From Rhizobium sp. BG4 (GTDB taxonomy: Bacteria > Pseudomonadota > Alphaproteobacteria > Rhizobiales > Rhizobiaceae): a DNA stretch of 64,000 nt. Made by a program: the position numbers and the translations under genes. Shown here piece after piece: positions 19,193 to 27,716 of the stretch. The first letter of the stretch is position 1; the number at the start of each line of letters is the position of its first letter. A model generated the notes under the pieces. That model was not told where the DNA came from. It worked only from the letters and a program-made list of their open reading frames with translations, and searched no databases. The stretch spans positions 186,001 through 250,000 of the forward strand of contig NZ_CP044125.1 of NCBI RefSeq assembly GCF_016864575.1, read 5' to 3'.

Positions 19193-19194
19193 TA

Positions 19195-20466
19195 TCAGCC
19201 GACCTTGACGAGACCGGAGCGGCCGACAACGCAGTTGCGGCCGCTTTTCTTTGCCTGGTAGAGCCGGTCGTCGGCGGCAGCGAGAACGGTGGTGAAGCTG
19301 ACGCCGTCCTCGTCGGCGGTGGCGACGCCGATGCTGACGGTGACGGGCTTGCCATCCGGGGTCTTGACGCTCGTCGCGATCGTCCAGCGCAACCGCTCTG
19401 TGACGATCAGGCCTTCCTCGTGATCCGTCCCAGGGCAGACGGCGACGAATTCCTCGCCGCCGAAGCGGAAGACGCGGTCGGCCGAACGCAGGATGGTGCC
19501 GAGCCGCCCGGCGATCGCCTTCAGCACCTCGTCGCCCTGCAGGTGGCCGAAATTGTCGTTCACATCCTTGAAGTGGTCGGCATCGATGATGATCACGGTG
19601 CCGTAGAGGCCCTGGCGCTGCGCCTCGCGGATCATCACCGGCGCTTCGAGTTCCATGCGGCTGCGGTCATAGACACCGGTCAGGATATCGCGGCCGGTGC
19701 GGTCGAGGAGATCGTTGTAGCGCTCGCGGAAGGTCAGGTCGCCGAAGACGTCGCTGATCGAGCGGGCGGCGGCCGGAATGCCGTCGCGGCGCACATAGAT
19801 CTCGTAGAGCGCAAACAGCACGGTGTAGACGCAGACGGCGAACATCTTCGCCTTCCAGCCATCCCAGAAGGCCGACAGCGGCACGCCGAGGAAATAATGC
19901 AGGCCGCCGAAGAAGCCTACCTGGTCAAACGTCAGCAGCACGAAGCCGCAGATCATGAAGCGCAGGATGACCTTGCGCTTGATGTAACGGCCGAGCCGCT
20001 CGTAGAGCAGGATGATGCCGATGGAATCGAGATAGAGGATGGCGGTACCCCAGATCATCAGCCATCCCATTTCCTTGAGGAAACCGAAATCCGCCTCGTT
20101 CCCCGGCGACATCTCGATCGTGTGATGCAGTTGCAGGATCCAGGCGATCGCCACCGTCAGCAGGTTGCCTATGAACAGGCCGTAGATCGGCTGGCGGACT
20201 GTCGAGGCATCCTCCTGCAGATAGAGCATCAGGATCATCATCAGCTTGCCGGCGAAGAACACCGACGAACCCGGCGACGCAACGCCGAACGGCAGGTTCA
20301 CGTAGAAGACCGCCGCCAGATAGGTTTCCATGAAATGCATGACGCCGAGCGCGGTGACGAAAACACCGAGGCCGAGGCGATTGCGGAAATGCAGGAGTGT
20401 CACCATCAGCCCGAAGTAGCCGATAGCTTCAAGAACGAAGAGACCGAGATTGGTGGCCTCTATCAT
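19195..20466 (-). CDS. Membrane-bound diguanylate cyclase (GGDEF)
   Basis: 423 aa from ATG 20466 (a longer frame to 20586 is unlikely). About six or seven hydrophobic segments in residues 1-200 form a membrane sensor. The C-terminal GGDEF domain has F-R-F-G-G-E-E-F (active A-site) and an I-site R-S-A-D five residues before it, plus D-A-D-H-F-K-D-V-N-D. It makes c-di-GMP from two GTP and is likely product-inhibited. The signal sensed is unknown. It is convergent with the SDR gene, 2 bp apart. Confidence 0.9.
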   Translation of the reverse strand: MIEATNLGLFVLEAIGYFGLMVTLLHFRNRLGLGVFVTALGVMHFMETYLAAVFYVNLPFGVASPGSSVFFAGKLMMILMLYLQEDASTVRQPIYGLFIGNLLTVAIAWILQLHHTIEMSPGNEADFGFLKEMGWLMIWGTAILYLDSIGIILLYERLGRYIKRKVILRFMICGFVLLTFDQVGFFGGLHYFLGVPLSAFWDGWKAKMFAVCVYTVLFALYEIYVRRDGIPAAARSISDVFGDLTFRERYNDLLDRTGRDILTGVYDRSRMELEAPVMIREAQRQGLYGTVIIIDADHFKDVNDNFGHLQGDEVLKAIAGRLGTILRSADRVFRFGGEEFVAVCPGTDHEEGLIVTERLRWTIATSVKTPDGKPVTVSIGVATADEDGVSFTTVLAAADDRLYQAKKSGRNCVVGRSGLVKVG

Positions 20467-20620
20467 GCGCCGGAAACCCTGCCCTGGCAAAACTGCCAGC
20501 GGCGCTTCATTCCGGTCTTGGGACGGGCTGCAACAACCACGAAATGATCCTGCGATTCCTTTCGCAGCACCTTTGACGGCAATCACTTAAAATTAAGTGA
20601 CAAAGCAGCCGCTTGTGGAT

Positions 20621-20953
20621 TTAGACCTGACGCTGCTTGACACCGTCTCCGAAGAGCGAGGCGCCGTGCTGATCGATGATCTGCTGGGCCTTGCGCACGG
20701 TGCATTCGTTGGCATCGTCGAGCGAGGAGAACATGTCGGCGCGGATGAAGGTCCGCACCAGCACCTCATCGCCGGATGTCTTTTCAATGCGGCCGGCAAG
20801 GCGATACTGGCCGCCTTCCTTCTGCGGTTCGGCATAGATCGCGCAGTCTCCGTAGAGCTGCGGCTCCACCGACTTGGCGCTGCTGCCGCCGCCTTCGCTG
20901 GGCTTGGCGCCACCTGAGAATATCGAGACAATGCTGGAGAATATCGAAGCCAT
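20621..20953 (-). CDS. HlyU family protein
   Basis: 110 aa. The pattern G-Q-Y-R-L-A-G-R-I-E-K, F-I-R-A-D-M-F-S-S-L-D-D-A and K-A-Q-Q-I-I-D-Q-H-G is the HlyU signature. HlyU of Vibrio is a small winged-helix regulator; function in rhizobia is not established. The first 25 residues are hydrophobic and Gly/Ser-rich, typical of alphaproteobacterial members. Confidence 0.85.
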   Translation of the reverse strand: MASIFSSIVSIFSGGAKPSEGGGSSAKSVEPQLYGDCAIYAEPQKEGGQYRLAGRIEKTSGDEVLVRTFIRADMFSSLDDANECTVRKAQQIIDQHGASLFGDGVKQRQV

Positions 20954-20990
20954 GTTTCGCCTTTAACACGCGGGACTTGCTGCCGCAAAG

Positions 20991-22247
20991 TCAAATGATG
21001 AGGTTTGCCAGGATCTCGTTTTCGGTGATGTCCTCGAAGCCCATGCCCGACTTCTCGAAATTTTCGACCAGTGTGGCGAAATTCTCGGGCGCCTTGGTTT
21101 CGATGCCGATCAGGATCGAGCCGAAATTGCGCGCCGTCTTCTTCAGATATTCGAAGCGGGCGATATCGTCGTCGGGGCCGAGCAGATTGAGGAAATCGCG
21201 CAGCGCGCCGGGACGCTGGGCAAGCCGCAGGATGAAATATTTCTTCAGCCCCGCATAGCGCATGGCGCGCTCCTTGACGTCAGGCAGGCGCTCGAAGTCG
21301 AAATTGCCGCCGGAGACGACGGCGACGACCGTCTTGCCGCGGATGTCTTCCGGGTTCATCGACGCCAGCGCCGTCAGCGACAGGGCGCCGGCCGGCTCGA
21401 GCACGACGCCCTCGACATTCAGCATCTCGGAGATCGTCACGCAGATCGCGTTCTCCGGCATCAGCATCACCTGATCCGCCCGAAAATCCTTGAGCGCCGC
21501 GAAGTTCAGATCGCCGATGCGGGCAACGGCGGCGCCATCGACGAAATTGTCGACCTTAGCGAGCGTCACGGGTTCGCCGGCCTCGATGCTGCGCTTCAGG
21601 CTCGCGGCACCCGCGGGCTCGGTGAAGACGAAGCCCGACTTTGCGACGATGCCGTCGAGATAGCCGGTGATGCCGGCTGCCAGACCGCCGCCGCCGACAG
21701 GCATGACGATCATGTCGGGCACCTTGCCATCCGGCAGCTGCTGCATGACCTCGGCTGCGACAGTCGCCTGCCCCTCGATGATATCCTCATGATCGAAGGG
21801 CGGCACCATGACGCCACCCACCTGCTCCGCGTGATCGCGCGCTGCCTGGTAGCACTGGTCAAAGAAGTCGCCGTAGAGCTTGATGGTGATGAATTCGGCG
21901 CCGAACATGCGGGTCTTGTCGATCTTCTGCTGCGGCGTGGTCACCGGCATGAAGACGACGCCGGGAACACCGAAATGACGGCATACGAAGGCAAAACCCT
22001 GGGCGTGATTGCCTGCCGAAGCGCAGACGAAGGTGCGCCCCTCGCCGCCTTCGGCAATCGCCTTGCGGAAGAAATTGAAGGCGCCGCGGATCTTGTAGGA
22101 ACGAACCGGAGAAAGGTCTTCGCGCTTCAGCCAGATATCGGCGCCATAGCGTGCCGAAAGATGATCATTGAGCTGCAGTGGCGTTGCCGGGAAAAGGCTG
22201 CGCAGCGCTTCCTCGGCGTTTTCAACATCCTGACGGTTGACGGTCAT
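20991..22247 (-). CDS. ilvA: Threonine ammonia-lyase (threonine dehydratase)
   Basis: 418 aa. PLP enzyme turning threonine into 2-oxobutanoate, the entry to isoleucine synthesis. PLP lysine in S-Y-K-I-R-G-A-F (about residue 57), N-H-A-Q-G-F motif, glycine loop P-V-G-G-G-G-L; the C-terminal 85 residues form a single ACT-like regulatory domain starting K-K-Y-F-I-L. ATG 22247 is preferred because GAGGAATGG precedes it. ilvD lies elsewhere in the window. Confidence 0.93.
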   Translation of the reverse strand: MTVNRQDVENAEEALRSLFPATPLQLNDHLSARYGADIWLKREDLSPVRSYKIRGAFNFFRKAIAEGGEGRTFVCASAGNHAQGFAFVCRHFGVPGVVFMPVTTPQQKIDKTRMFGAEFITIKLYGDFFDQCYQAARDHAEQVGGVMVPPFDHEDIIEGQATVAAEVMQQLPDGKVPDMIVMPVGGGGLAAGITGYLDGIVAKSGFVFTEPAGAASLKRSIEAGEPVTLAKVDNFVDGAAVARIGDLNFAALKDFRADQVMLMPENAICVTISEMLNVEGVVLEPAGALSLTALASMNPEDIRGKTVVAVVSGGNFDFERLPDVKERAMRYAGLKKYFILRLAQRPGALRDFLNLLGPDDDIARFEYLKKTARNFGSILIGIETKAPENFATLVENFEKSGMGFEDITENEILANLII

Positions 22248-22425
22248 CGGTCCATTCCTCATTTCGCCCGCCCGCTATGGCACAGAGCGGCGCCCGAAAG
22301 AAAGCCTCAAACCGGGCAAGCCGGTTCGCCCCGGCCGAAAGCATTTTTTAAGCGCACCCGCCGAACACGCGGTGGACACGGCTTTTTGCAGTGCACCACG
22401 CGGCGCGCCCTGCTAATATGACAGG

Positions 22426-22821
22426 ATGATAACACCGAAATTCATGAGGCCGCTGGCCTGGCTCGTCCTCGCCGGCATCGTCTTCGTCACGATCTCCCCG
22501 ATCGGCCTGCGCCCGCACACCGTGACCACCGTCGATTTCGACCGGGCGCTCGCCTATGCCGTGACCGGCTTCATCTTCGTGCTCGGCTATCCCAAGCAGT
22601 GGAAGCTGATCGTGCTGCTGCTGGCCTTCGGCGCGATCGCCATCGAGGCGCTGCAATATTTCTCGCCGACCCGCCACGCCCGCCTGCATGACGGCATCAT
22701 CAAGGGCATCGGCGCTGCCATCGGCGCCATGGCCGCCCACGCCCTCCTGAAAATCCGCGCCCGCAAGGCCACACCCAAAGCCCCCACCGAACCCGCCCCC
22801 TCCAGCGCCGCCCTTGACTGA
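22426..22821 (+). CDS. VanZ-like family membrane protein
   Basis: 131 aa with three or four transmembrane segments and the VanZ-like core (T-I-S-P-I-G-L-R-P near the N-terminus, E-A-L-Q-Y-F-S-P-T-R-H-A-R-L-H-D in the middle). Function unknown in proteobacteria. The tRNA-Leu gene follows 33 bp downstream. Confidence 0.82.
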   Translation: MITPKFMRPLAWLVLAGIVFVTISPIGLRPHTVTTVDFDRALAYAVTGFIFVLGYPKQWKLIVLLLAFGAIAIEALQYFSPTRHARLHDGIIKGIGAAIGAMAAHALLKIRARKATPKAPTEPAPSSAALD

Positions 22822-22854
22822 ATCGCCGATGTCGTTGATTGAGAAGCGCGCGCT

Positions 22855-22940
22855 GCGGGCGTGGCGAAACTGGTAGACGCAAGGGACTTAAAATCCCTCG
22901 GCCTTAGGCTATGCGGGTTCGATCCCCGCCGCCCGCACCA
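22855..22940 (+). tRNA. tRNA-Leu (anticodon TAA)
   Basis: Acceptor arms GCGGGCG (22855-22861) and CGCCCGC (22930-22936), discriminator A and encoded CCA to 22940. Anticodon stem AGGGA/TCCCT with loop CTTAAAA gives anticodon TAA. A long variable arm (class II tRNA) and T-loop GTTCGATCC are present. Confidence 0.97.
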
Positions 22941-22945
22941 AGCGT

Positions 22946-23353
22946 TCATTCCGGATCCTTGTCGTAGACGGTGATGCCTTCGGGCAGTTGCACCCAGCGG
23001 TGCCTGCGGCAGTCGTAAACGGAATCCCGGGGCGGCGGGAAATCGGGGTCGGCGAAGGCGCCGACGGCGACGCCGACCGAGCGGTTATCCTCGCCTTCTT
23101 CCGTATGAAAGAGATTGGTGCCGCAGACCGGGCAGAAGCGGAAGCGGAATTTGGCGCCCTGATCGCCGGTGCGGACATAGTCGGTGGCGCGGCCGGTTAC
23201 CCTGTAGCCGGGGCCGAAGGCTGCGAGGGCGGCGAAGACGCTGCCGGTGCGGCTCTGGCAGGCGAAGCAGTGGCAGACGCCGACGCCCAGCGGCTCGCCC
23301 TCGACCGTGATCTGCAGCTGGCCGCAGGTGCATTTGGCAATTCTTGTCACCAT
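22946..23353 (-). CDS. GFA family (CENP-V/glutathione-dependent formaldehyde-activating-like) zinc protein
   Basis: 135 aa from ATG 23353 (M-V-T-R-I-A-K-C-T-C-G). Zinc cysteines C-T-C-G, C-H-C-F-A-C and C-P-V-C-G, spaced as in GFA domain proteins, plus F-H-T near the third group. Members are usually annotated as aldehyde detoxification enzymes, but most are uncharacterised. It sits just after the tRNA-Leu gene on the opposite strand. Confidence 0.87.
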   Translation of the reverse strand: MVTRIAKCTCGQLQITVEGEPLGVGVCHCFACQSRTGSVFAALAAFGPGYRVTGRATDYVRTGDQGAKFRFRFCPVCGTNLFHTEEGEDNRSVGVAVGAFADPDFPPPRDSVYDCRRHRWVQLPEGITVYDKDPE

Positions 23354-23423
23354 GGCGCGAAACTCCGTGGGCGGGATCTGCCCGAAAGCTGGCGCGGATG
23401 GCGGTGAAGTCAAACCGCCGATC

Positions 23424-23690
23424 TCACCAGTGGCGAATCTTCCAGTAGTCGGAACCGGTGCGGCGCGAGATCAGTTTCAGCGTGCCATCGGGCTGGACGA
23501 CATATTTCTCGAAGACGCGATAGCCGAACTTATCGGGGAATTCGTGGTCGACGACATGGCCGGGCGCCGCCTCATAATAGACCACCCGGCCGCCATAAGT
23601 CAGGCTGCCACGCATCGGTTCGGGCGGCGGCATCGTCGCGTTGCAGCTCGCGAGAGCCAGCAAAAGCATCAGCGGGACAATGGCGCGCAT
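23424..23690 (-). CDS. Small lipoprotein, unknown function
   Basis: 88 aa with a lipoprotein signal: hydrophobic M-R-A-I-V-P-L-M-L-L-L-A then lipobox L-A-S-C with Cys16. The mature part is tyrosine-rich (Y-G-G-R-V-V-Y-Y, F-P-D-K-F-G-Y-R-V-F-E-K-Y). Likely outer- or inner-membrane anchored. No known domain recognised. GGAGA precedes the ATG. Confidence 0.78.
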   Translation of the reverse strand: MRAIVPLMLLLALASCNATMPPPEPMRGSLTYGGRVVYYEAAPGHVVDHEFPDKFGYRVFEKYVVQPDGTLKLISRRTGSDYWKIRHW

Positions 23691-23914
23691 CGGCGAATCT
23701 CCTTTTCATTCAGCCATATAGGAGCTTCGCTCAGGGTGTCAGCGGCGATTGCCCCATTTTTGAGCAAGCGGGTGATTTGCCGAAGGCTTTATCATGCTGT
23801 TCGAATGTGCTTGTATACCGGGGAAAACGAGGCCCGGGCGGTTGAAAGCCGGGTTCAGCATGCAAGAATGACGATGCGGCGTATGGGTAAAGCTAGTCTT
23901 GTGGGAGTAAGACG

Positions 23915-24052
23915 GTGGTTTACGATTGGGATGGCGTCAGAACGAAGCGTTTGAAATTCTATAAGACGACAATGGCCTGCCTGTTTGCAACGGCGGTTGT
24001 CGCGGTTTCGTTCTTCGCGTTAGCTTCGCAACTTCACAATCTCGGCGGGTGA
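23915..24052 (+). CDS. Small membrane protein (45 aa)
   Basis: GTG start at 23915 after GGGAGTAAGAC. The product begins M-V-Y-D-W-D-G-V-R-T-K-R and then has one hydrophobic helix (about residues 18-40). Similar tiny proteins with a D-W-D/N-G-x-R-T head and one helix are, to my recollection, common in rhizobia. It overlaps a convergent small gene by 33 bp. Function unknown. Confidence 0.55.
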   Translation: MVYDWDGVRTKRLKFYKTTMACLFATAVVAVSFFALASQLHNLGG

Positions 24053-24181
24053 ACCCGTCTTCAGCTTGGCGCTTTCATCGTCCTTACCGTCGAAATCGAT
24101 GGTGAGCGCGAGAAGGATCACCGAAAGGCACACCAGCCCGGCGATCACGCAAGCCAGCAGTTTCATCATATAGCGGTCCAT
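24020..24181 (-). CDS. Small membrane protein (53 aa)
   Basis: ATG 24181 preceded by GGAGG at good spacing. Product M-D-R-Y-M-M-K then a single hydrophobic helix (residues about 7-28), followed by an acidic segment D-F-D-G-K-D-D-E and a basic tail. The last 33 bases overlap the end of the convergent 45-aa gene. Unknown function. Confidence 0.55.
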   Translation of the reverse strand: MDRYMMKLLACVIAGLVCLSVILLALTIDFDGKDDESAKLKTGSPAEIVKLRS

Positions 24182-24261
24182 CAGGGCCTCCTTACGCGTC
24201 TCCTTATGATTTTATCATATACGCATGGAATGCGCCAAAACGCCGCCCACACGAAGACGTG

Positions 24262-24292
24262 AAAACGGCGCAGCCTCGGGCCGCGCCGTTTT
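24262..24292. terminator. Terminator downstream of wrbA
   Basis: AAAACGGCGC (24262-24271) pairs with GCGCCGTTTT (24283-24292), 23 bp past the wrbA stop. A/T-rich ends on both sides give T-runs in either direction. Confidence 0.75.
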
Positions 24293-24315
24293 CAATTTTT
24301 CAGGCCGTATGAAGC

Positions 24316-24912
24316 TTAGGCGAGCTTCGCAGCGATCTTGGCGACATGGGCGCCCTGGAAGCGTGCACCTTCGAGTTCGATCTCGGAAGGCTGGCGCGAG
24401 CCGTCACCGTTGGTGATCGTCGACGCGCCGTAGGGCGAGCCACCCTTGACTTCTTCGGTGCCCATCTGGCCCTGGAAAGCGTAGGGAAGGCCGACATAGG
24501 CCATGCCGTGATGCAGGAAGGTCGGCACGAAGCCGAGGATCGTCGATTCCTGGCCACCGTGCTGCGTAGCGGACGAGGTGAACATCGAGCCGACCTTGCC
24601 GACGAGCTTGCCGCCAAACCACAGACCGCCGGTCTGATCCCAGAAATTGCGCATCTGCGAGGCAACAGTGCCGAAGCGGGTGCCGGCGCCGACGATGATC
24701 GCGTCATATTCTGTGAGTTCGTCTACCGTTGCGATCGGAGCCTTCTGGTCGAGCTTGTAGTAGGAAGCCTTGGCGACTTCTTCCGACACGAGTTCCGGAA
24801 CGCGCTTGACGGTTACGTCGGCACCAGCCGACTTCGCGCCTTCTGCAACGGCATAGGCCATGGTTTCGATGTGGCCGTAAGCCGAATAGTAGAGAACGAG
24901 GACTTTTGCCAT
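24316..24912 (-). CDS. wrbA: NAD(P)H:quinone oxidoreductase WrbA
   Basis: 198 aa flavodoxin-fold quinone reductase (type IV). FMN loop Y-Y-S-A-Y-G-H-I at the N-terminus, [19 protein letters not shown] (about residues 75-95), [13 protein letters not shown]. It reduces quinones in two-electron steps under stress. ATG 24912 starts the family N-terminus [10 protein letters not shown]; the upstream extension to 25011 is not conserved-looking. Confidence 0.95.
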   Translation of the reverse strand: MAKVLVLYYSAYGHIETMAYAVAEGAKSAGADVTVKRVPELVSEEVAKASYYKLDQKAPIATVDELTEYDAIIVGAGTRFGTVASQMRNFWDQTGGLWFGGKLVGKVGSMFTSSATQHGGQESTILGFVPTFLHHGMAYVGLPYAFQGQMGTEEVKGGSPYGASTITNGDGSRQPSEIELEGARFQGAHVAKIAAKLA

Positions 24913-25135
24913 TTTCAAGCTCCGTCTGGGTTGATGTGCATTTAAACCGGCGATGGTTCTATCAGCGCGGCGGTGACGGCGCATCCCTTCCGGCAAGAAC
25001 TCACTGTTCACTCAGCGGAGACGCGAAAGTGCTTGCTGTCTTATTTTTGTGATATTGCTTTGCCGTTCAGCCGCATTTGCAAGCGGGGAAATCGGCGCTA
25101 CCTATAGCGGACCCATTTCATTCCGGACGTTTTCC

Positions 25136-25912
25136 ATGACCAATCAGACCATCGTTACCGCCGCCATGCTCGCTATCGGCGACGAACTGCTTTCGGGCCG
25201 CACCAAGGACAAGAATATCGGCTACCTCGCCGATCTGCTGACGCTGTCGGGCATCGACCTCAAGGAAGTCCGCATCGTTGCCGACGAGGAGGATGCCATC
25301 GTCGAGGCGCTGAATGCACTGCGCGCCCGCTACGAATATGTCTTCACCTCCGGCGGCATCGGCCCGACCCATGACGATATCACCGCGGACGCGGTTTCAA
25401 AGGCTTTCGGCCTGCCCTGCGAGCATGACGCGAAAGCGATGTCCCTGCTCGGAGACATGTACAAGCGCCGCGAATTGGAATTCACCGAGGCACGCCAGCG
25501 CATGGCGCGCATGCCGCGCGGTGCCGCCCATATCGAGAACCCGGTCTCGACGGCGCCGGGCTTCATCATCGGCAATGTCTATGTGATGGCCGGGGTGCCG
25601 CAGGTGTTCCAGGCGATGATCGGCAATGTGCTGCCGACGCTGAAGACCGGCGCCAAGGTTCTGTCGCTGGCGATCGCCTGCCCTTACGGCGAAGGCGATA
25701 TCGGCACGCCGCTCGCGGCGATCCAGAAGGCGCATCCGGACACCAGCATCGGCTCCTATCCGCGCTATGTCGGCCAGAAGTTCTCGACCGAGATCGTCGT
25801 GCGCGGCCGCTCGCAGGATGTCATCGAGGCTGCCGGCAAGGACGTCGAGGCGATGATCGAGGATATCCGCAAGGCCAAAGAAATTGCCGAGAACCATTCG
25901 GCGGAAGCGTAA
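25136..25912 (+). CDS. Competence/damage-inducible protein A-like (CinA N-terminal, MoCF-type domain)
   Basis: 258 aa. The MoCF (molybdopterin-binding) fold is seen in A-I-G-D-E-L-L-S-G-R-T-K-D-K-N and T-S-G-G-I-G-P-T-H-D-D-I-T. The C-terminal PncC deamidase domain of full CinA is absent; the short form is standard in alphaproteobacteria. A nucleotide/NMN-repair pyrophosphatase role is known for some CinA proteins and uncertain here. ATG 25136 gives MTNQTIVTAAMLAIGDELL. Confidence 0.88.
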   Translation: MTNQTIVTAAMLAIGDELLSGRTKDKNIGYLADLLTLSGIDLKEVRIVADEEDAIVEALNALRARYEYVFTSGGIGPTHDDITADAVSKAFGLPCEHDAKAMSLLGDMYKRRELEFTEARQRMARMPRGAAHIENPVSTAPGFIIGNVYVMAGVPQVFQAMIGNVLPTLKTGAKVLSLAIACPYGEGDIGTPLAAIQKAHPDTSIGSYPRYVGQKFSTEIVVRGRSQDVIEAAGKDVEAMIEDIRKAKEIAENHSAEA

Positions 25913-25938
25913 GCCCCAGCCCCTCTCCTCTCAAACCA

Positions 25939-25952
25939 TTGATCTCAGTCAA
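25939..25952. promoter_or_regulatory. FNR/FixK-type anaerobox upstream of the UspA gene
   Basis: TTGATCTCAGTCAA matches the FNR/FixK consensus TTGAT-N4-ATCAA with one mismatch, 71 bp before the uspA-like start. Microaerobic control of Usp proteins by this family is well known. Confidence 0.6.
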
Positions 25953-26023
25953 GGAACCGCAACGCAGGCCAACGCATTCTTTTCATGCGGAAGTTCATTT
26001 CAGCCGCCCAAGGAGAATTTGAT

Positions 26024-26866
26024 ATGTCCTACAAAACCATACTCGCCATTCTCGATACTGCCGATAACAGCGGTGCCGTTGCCGATTTTGCGATGGCGCT
26101 TGCTGCTGGCCACGGCGCGCATGTGATCGGGCTGCATGCCGAGACGATCTCGGCCGTGCCGCTGGTGGCGCCGATGGAAATTCCCGATCCCGTCGCGGTG
26201 CAGGCCCTGCAGGACATGGCGCATTCTGAGACCATAGAGGTCGAGCGGATCTTCAAACAGAAGGCGGCGGCGAGCGGCGTCTCCTTCGAGTGGCGCAGCT
26301 TCGCCACCTCCACCGGCTACGGCTCGGCGCCGCTGATCGAAACCGCCCGTAGCGCCGATCTGCTGATCGCCTCGCAGGCCGATCCGGCGCGGCCCTCCGA
26401 CAGCCATGTCGATGTCGACAACTTCCTGTTCGAAAGCGGCCGTCCCGTTTTGATGATCCCCTACATCATCCGCAACCCCAAGCCGATCAAGCGGGTGCTG
26501 ATCGCCTGGAACGGCTCGAAGGAAGCGGCCCGCGCCACATTCGACGCGCTGCCGATCCTCAAGGGTGCCGATGCGGTGGAGATCTTCTCCGTCGATCCCG
26601 TCGATAGCGCAACGCAGAGTGCCGGTCTCGCCGGCGCCGATATCGCCGCCACCCTCGCCCGCCATGGCGTCAACGCGACGCTTGCGACTGCCGAGAGCGC
26701 CAGCAAGAGCGCGTCGTCGGTGATCGAGAACCGGCTTTCCGACAACAGCATCGATCTTCTGGTCATGGGCGCCTATACGCATTCGTGGCTCTGGCAGACG
26801 ATCTTTGGCGGCACGACCAAGTCTCTCTTGCAGTCGATGACGGCGCTGACGCTGCTATCCCGTTGA
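26024..26866 (+). CDS. Universal stress protein, two UspA domains
   Basis: 280 aa made of two tandem Usp domains (about 1-140 and 150-280). The second starts R-V-L-I-A-W-N-G-S-K-E-A and ends L-V-M-G-A-Y-T-H-S-W with a G-G-T-T-K-S phosphate-loop pattern near the C-terminus (ATP-binding type). AAGGAGAATTT precedes ATG 26024. An FNR/FixK-like box upstream suggests induction at low oxygen. Confidence 0.92.
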   Translation: MSYKTILAILDTADNSGAVADFAMALAAGHGAHVIGLHAETISAVPLVAPMEIPDPVAVQALQDMAHSETIEVERIFKQKAAASGVSFEWRSFATSTGYGSAPLIETARSADLLIASQADPARPSDSHVDVDNFLFESGRPVLMIPYIIRNPKPIKRVLIAWNGSKEAARATFDALPILKGADAVEIFSVDPVDSATQSAGLAGADIAATLARHGVNATLATAESASKSASSVIENRLSDNSIDLLVMGAYTHSWLWQTIFGGTTKSLLQSMTALTLLSR

Positions 26867-27025
26867 TGATTGCGTGCCGGGACTTGCGTTCCGGCCGCAA
26901 ATGCCGCTATTTCAGGCGACCGGTGACGGGCCCCGGCAATCATTCGCGCAGCTCCGGCTGCGCGATTTGCGTTTGTGGTCGCCCTGAGGTCGCCGGCGGT
27001 TTCCATCATGCCGCGGAGCAGTCCC

Positions 27026-27520
27026 ATGTCCCTTCCCGATAAAGCCTTTCCCGTTTCCTGGGACCAGTTTCACCGCGATGCGCGCGCGCTCGCCTGGCGG
27101 ATCGCAGGATTGAACAAGGAATTCACAGGCATCGTCTGCATCACCCGCGGCGGCCTCGTTCCGGCGGCAATCATCTGCCGCGAGCTCAACATCCGCCTGA
27201 TCGAGACGGTTTGCGTCGCCTCCTACCACGACTATGTGAACCAGGGTGACATGGTCGTCCTGAAGGGCATCGCGCCCGAGCTGCAGGAAAATGGCGGCGA
27301 AGGCATTCTCGTCATCGACGACCTGACCGACACCGGCAAGACGGCGGCCCAGGTGCGCGGCATGCTGCCGAAGGCGCATTTCGCCTGCGTCTACGCCAAG
27401 CCCCAGGGCGTGCCGACCGTCGATACCTTTGTCACGGAAGTCAGCCAGGATACGTGGATCTATTTCCCGTGGGATATGGGCTTCACCTATCAGGAGCCGA
27501 TTGCAAAAGGCCCGAAATAA
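27026..27520 (+). CDS. gpt: Xanthine phosphoribosyltransferase
   Basis: 164 aa type I phosphoribosyltransferase. PRPP loop [13 protein letters not shown] (about residues 95-107), and N-terminal I-T-R-G-G-L-V-P. It salvages xanthine/guanine into nucleotides. ATG 27026 is chosen for GGAGCAG spacing; ATG 27008 is possible. The 159 bp before it show no other gene. Confidence 0.92.
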   Translation: MSLPDKAFPVSWDQFHRDARALAWRIAGLNKEFTGIVCITRGGLVPAAIICRELNIRLIETVCVASYHDYVNQGDMVVLKGIAPELQENGGEGILVIDDLTDTGKTAAQVRGMLPKAHFACVYAKPQGVPTVDTFVTEVSQDTWIYFPWDMGFTYQEPIAKGPK

Positions 27521-27596
27521 ACCTAAAGATGATAATATCCGAAGCAGCAGCCGCTGCGGGTATTGATTGTTATCTTAGTAATATTGCGAATGTATA

Positions 27597-27621
27597 GTGG
27601 ATGCTCGGCAAGGGCATCCAC
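27597..27621. other. Strong hairpin in the gpt-27717 spacer
   Basis: GTGGATGC (27597-27604) and GCATCCAC (27614-27621), perfect arms with a 9-base loop. It may be the gpt terminator or a leader structure; no T-run. Confidence 0.4.
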
Positions 27622-27716
27622 AGTTTACCGGCATCAGGGCGCGCCGGAAAACATGCCCCCGCTGCATAGACTATATGGGCAACCGCGTGCCGTCAGGCGC
27701 GCAGCAAGGAAGGGCA

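Noticed and set aside
22855..22940. tRNA-Leu as an integration (att) site
   Set aside because: No integrase nearby and no repeat of the 3' end of the tRNA detected in the window.
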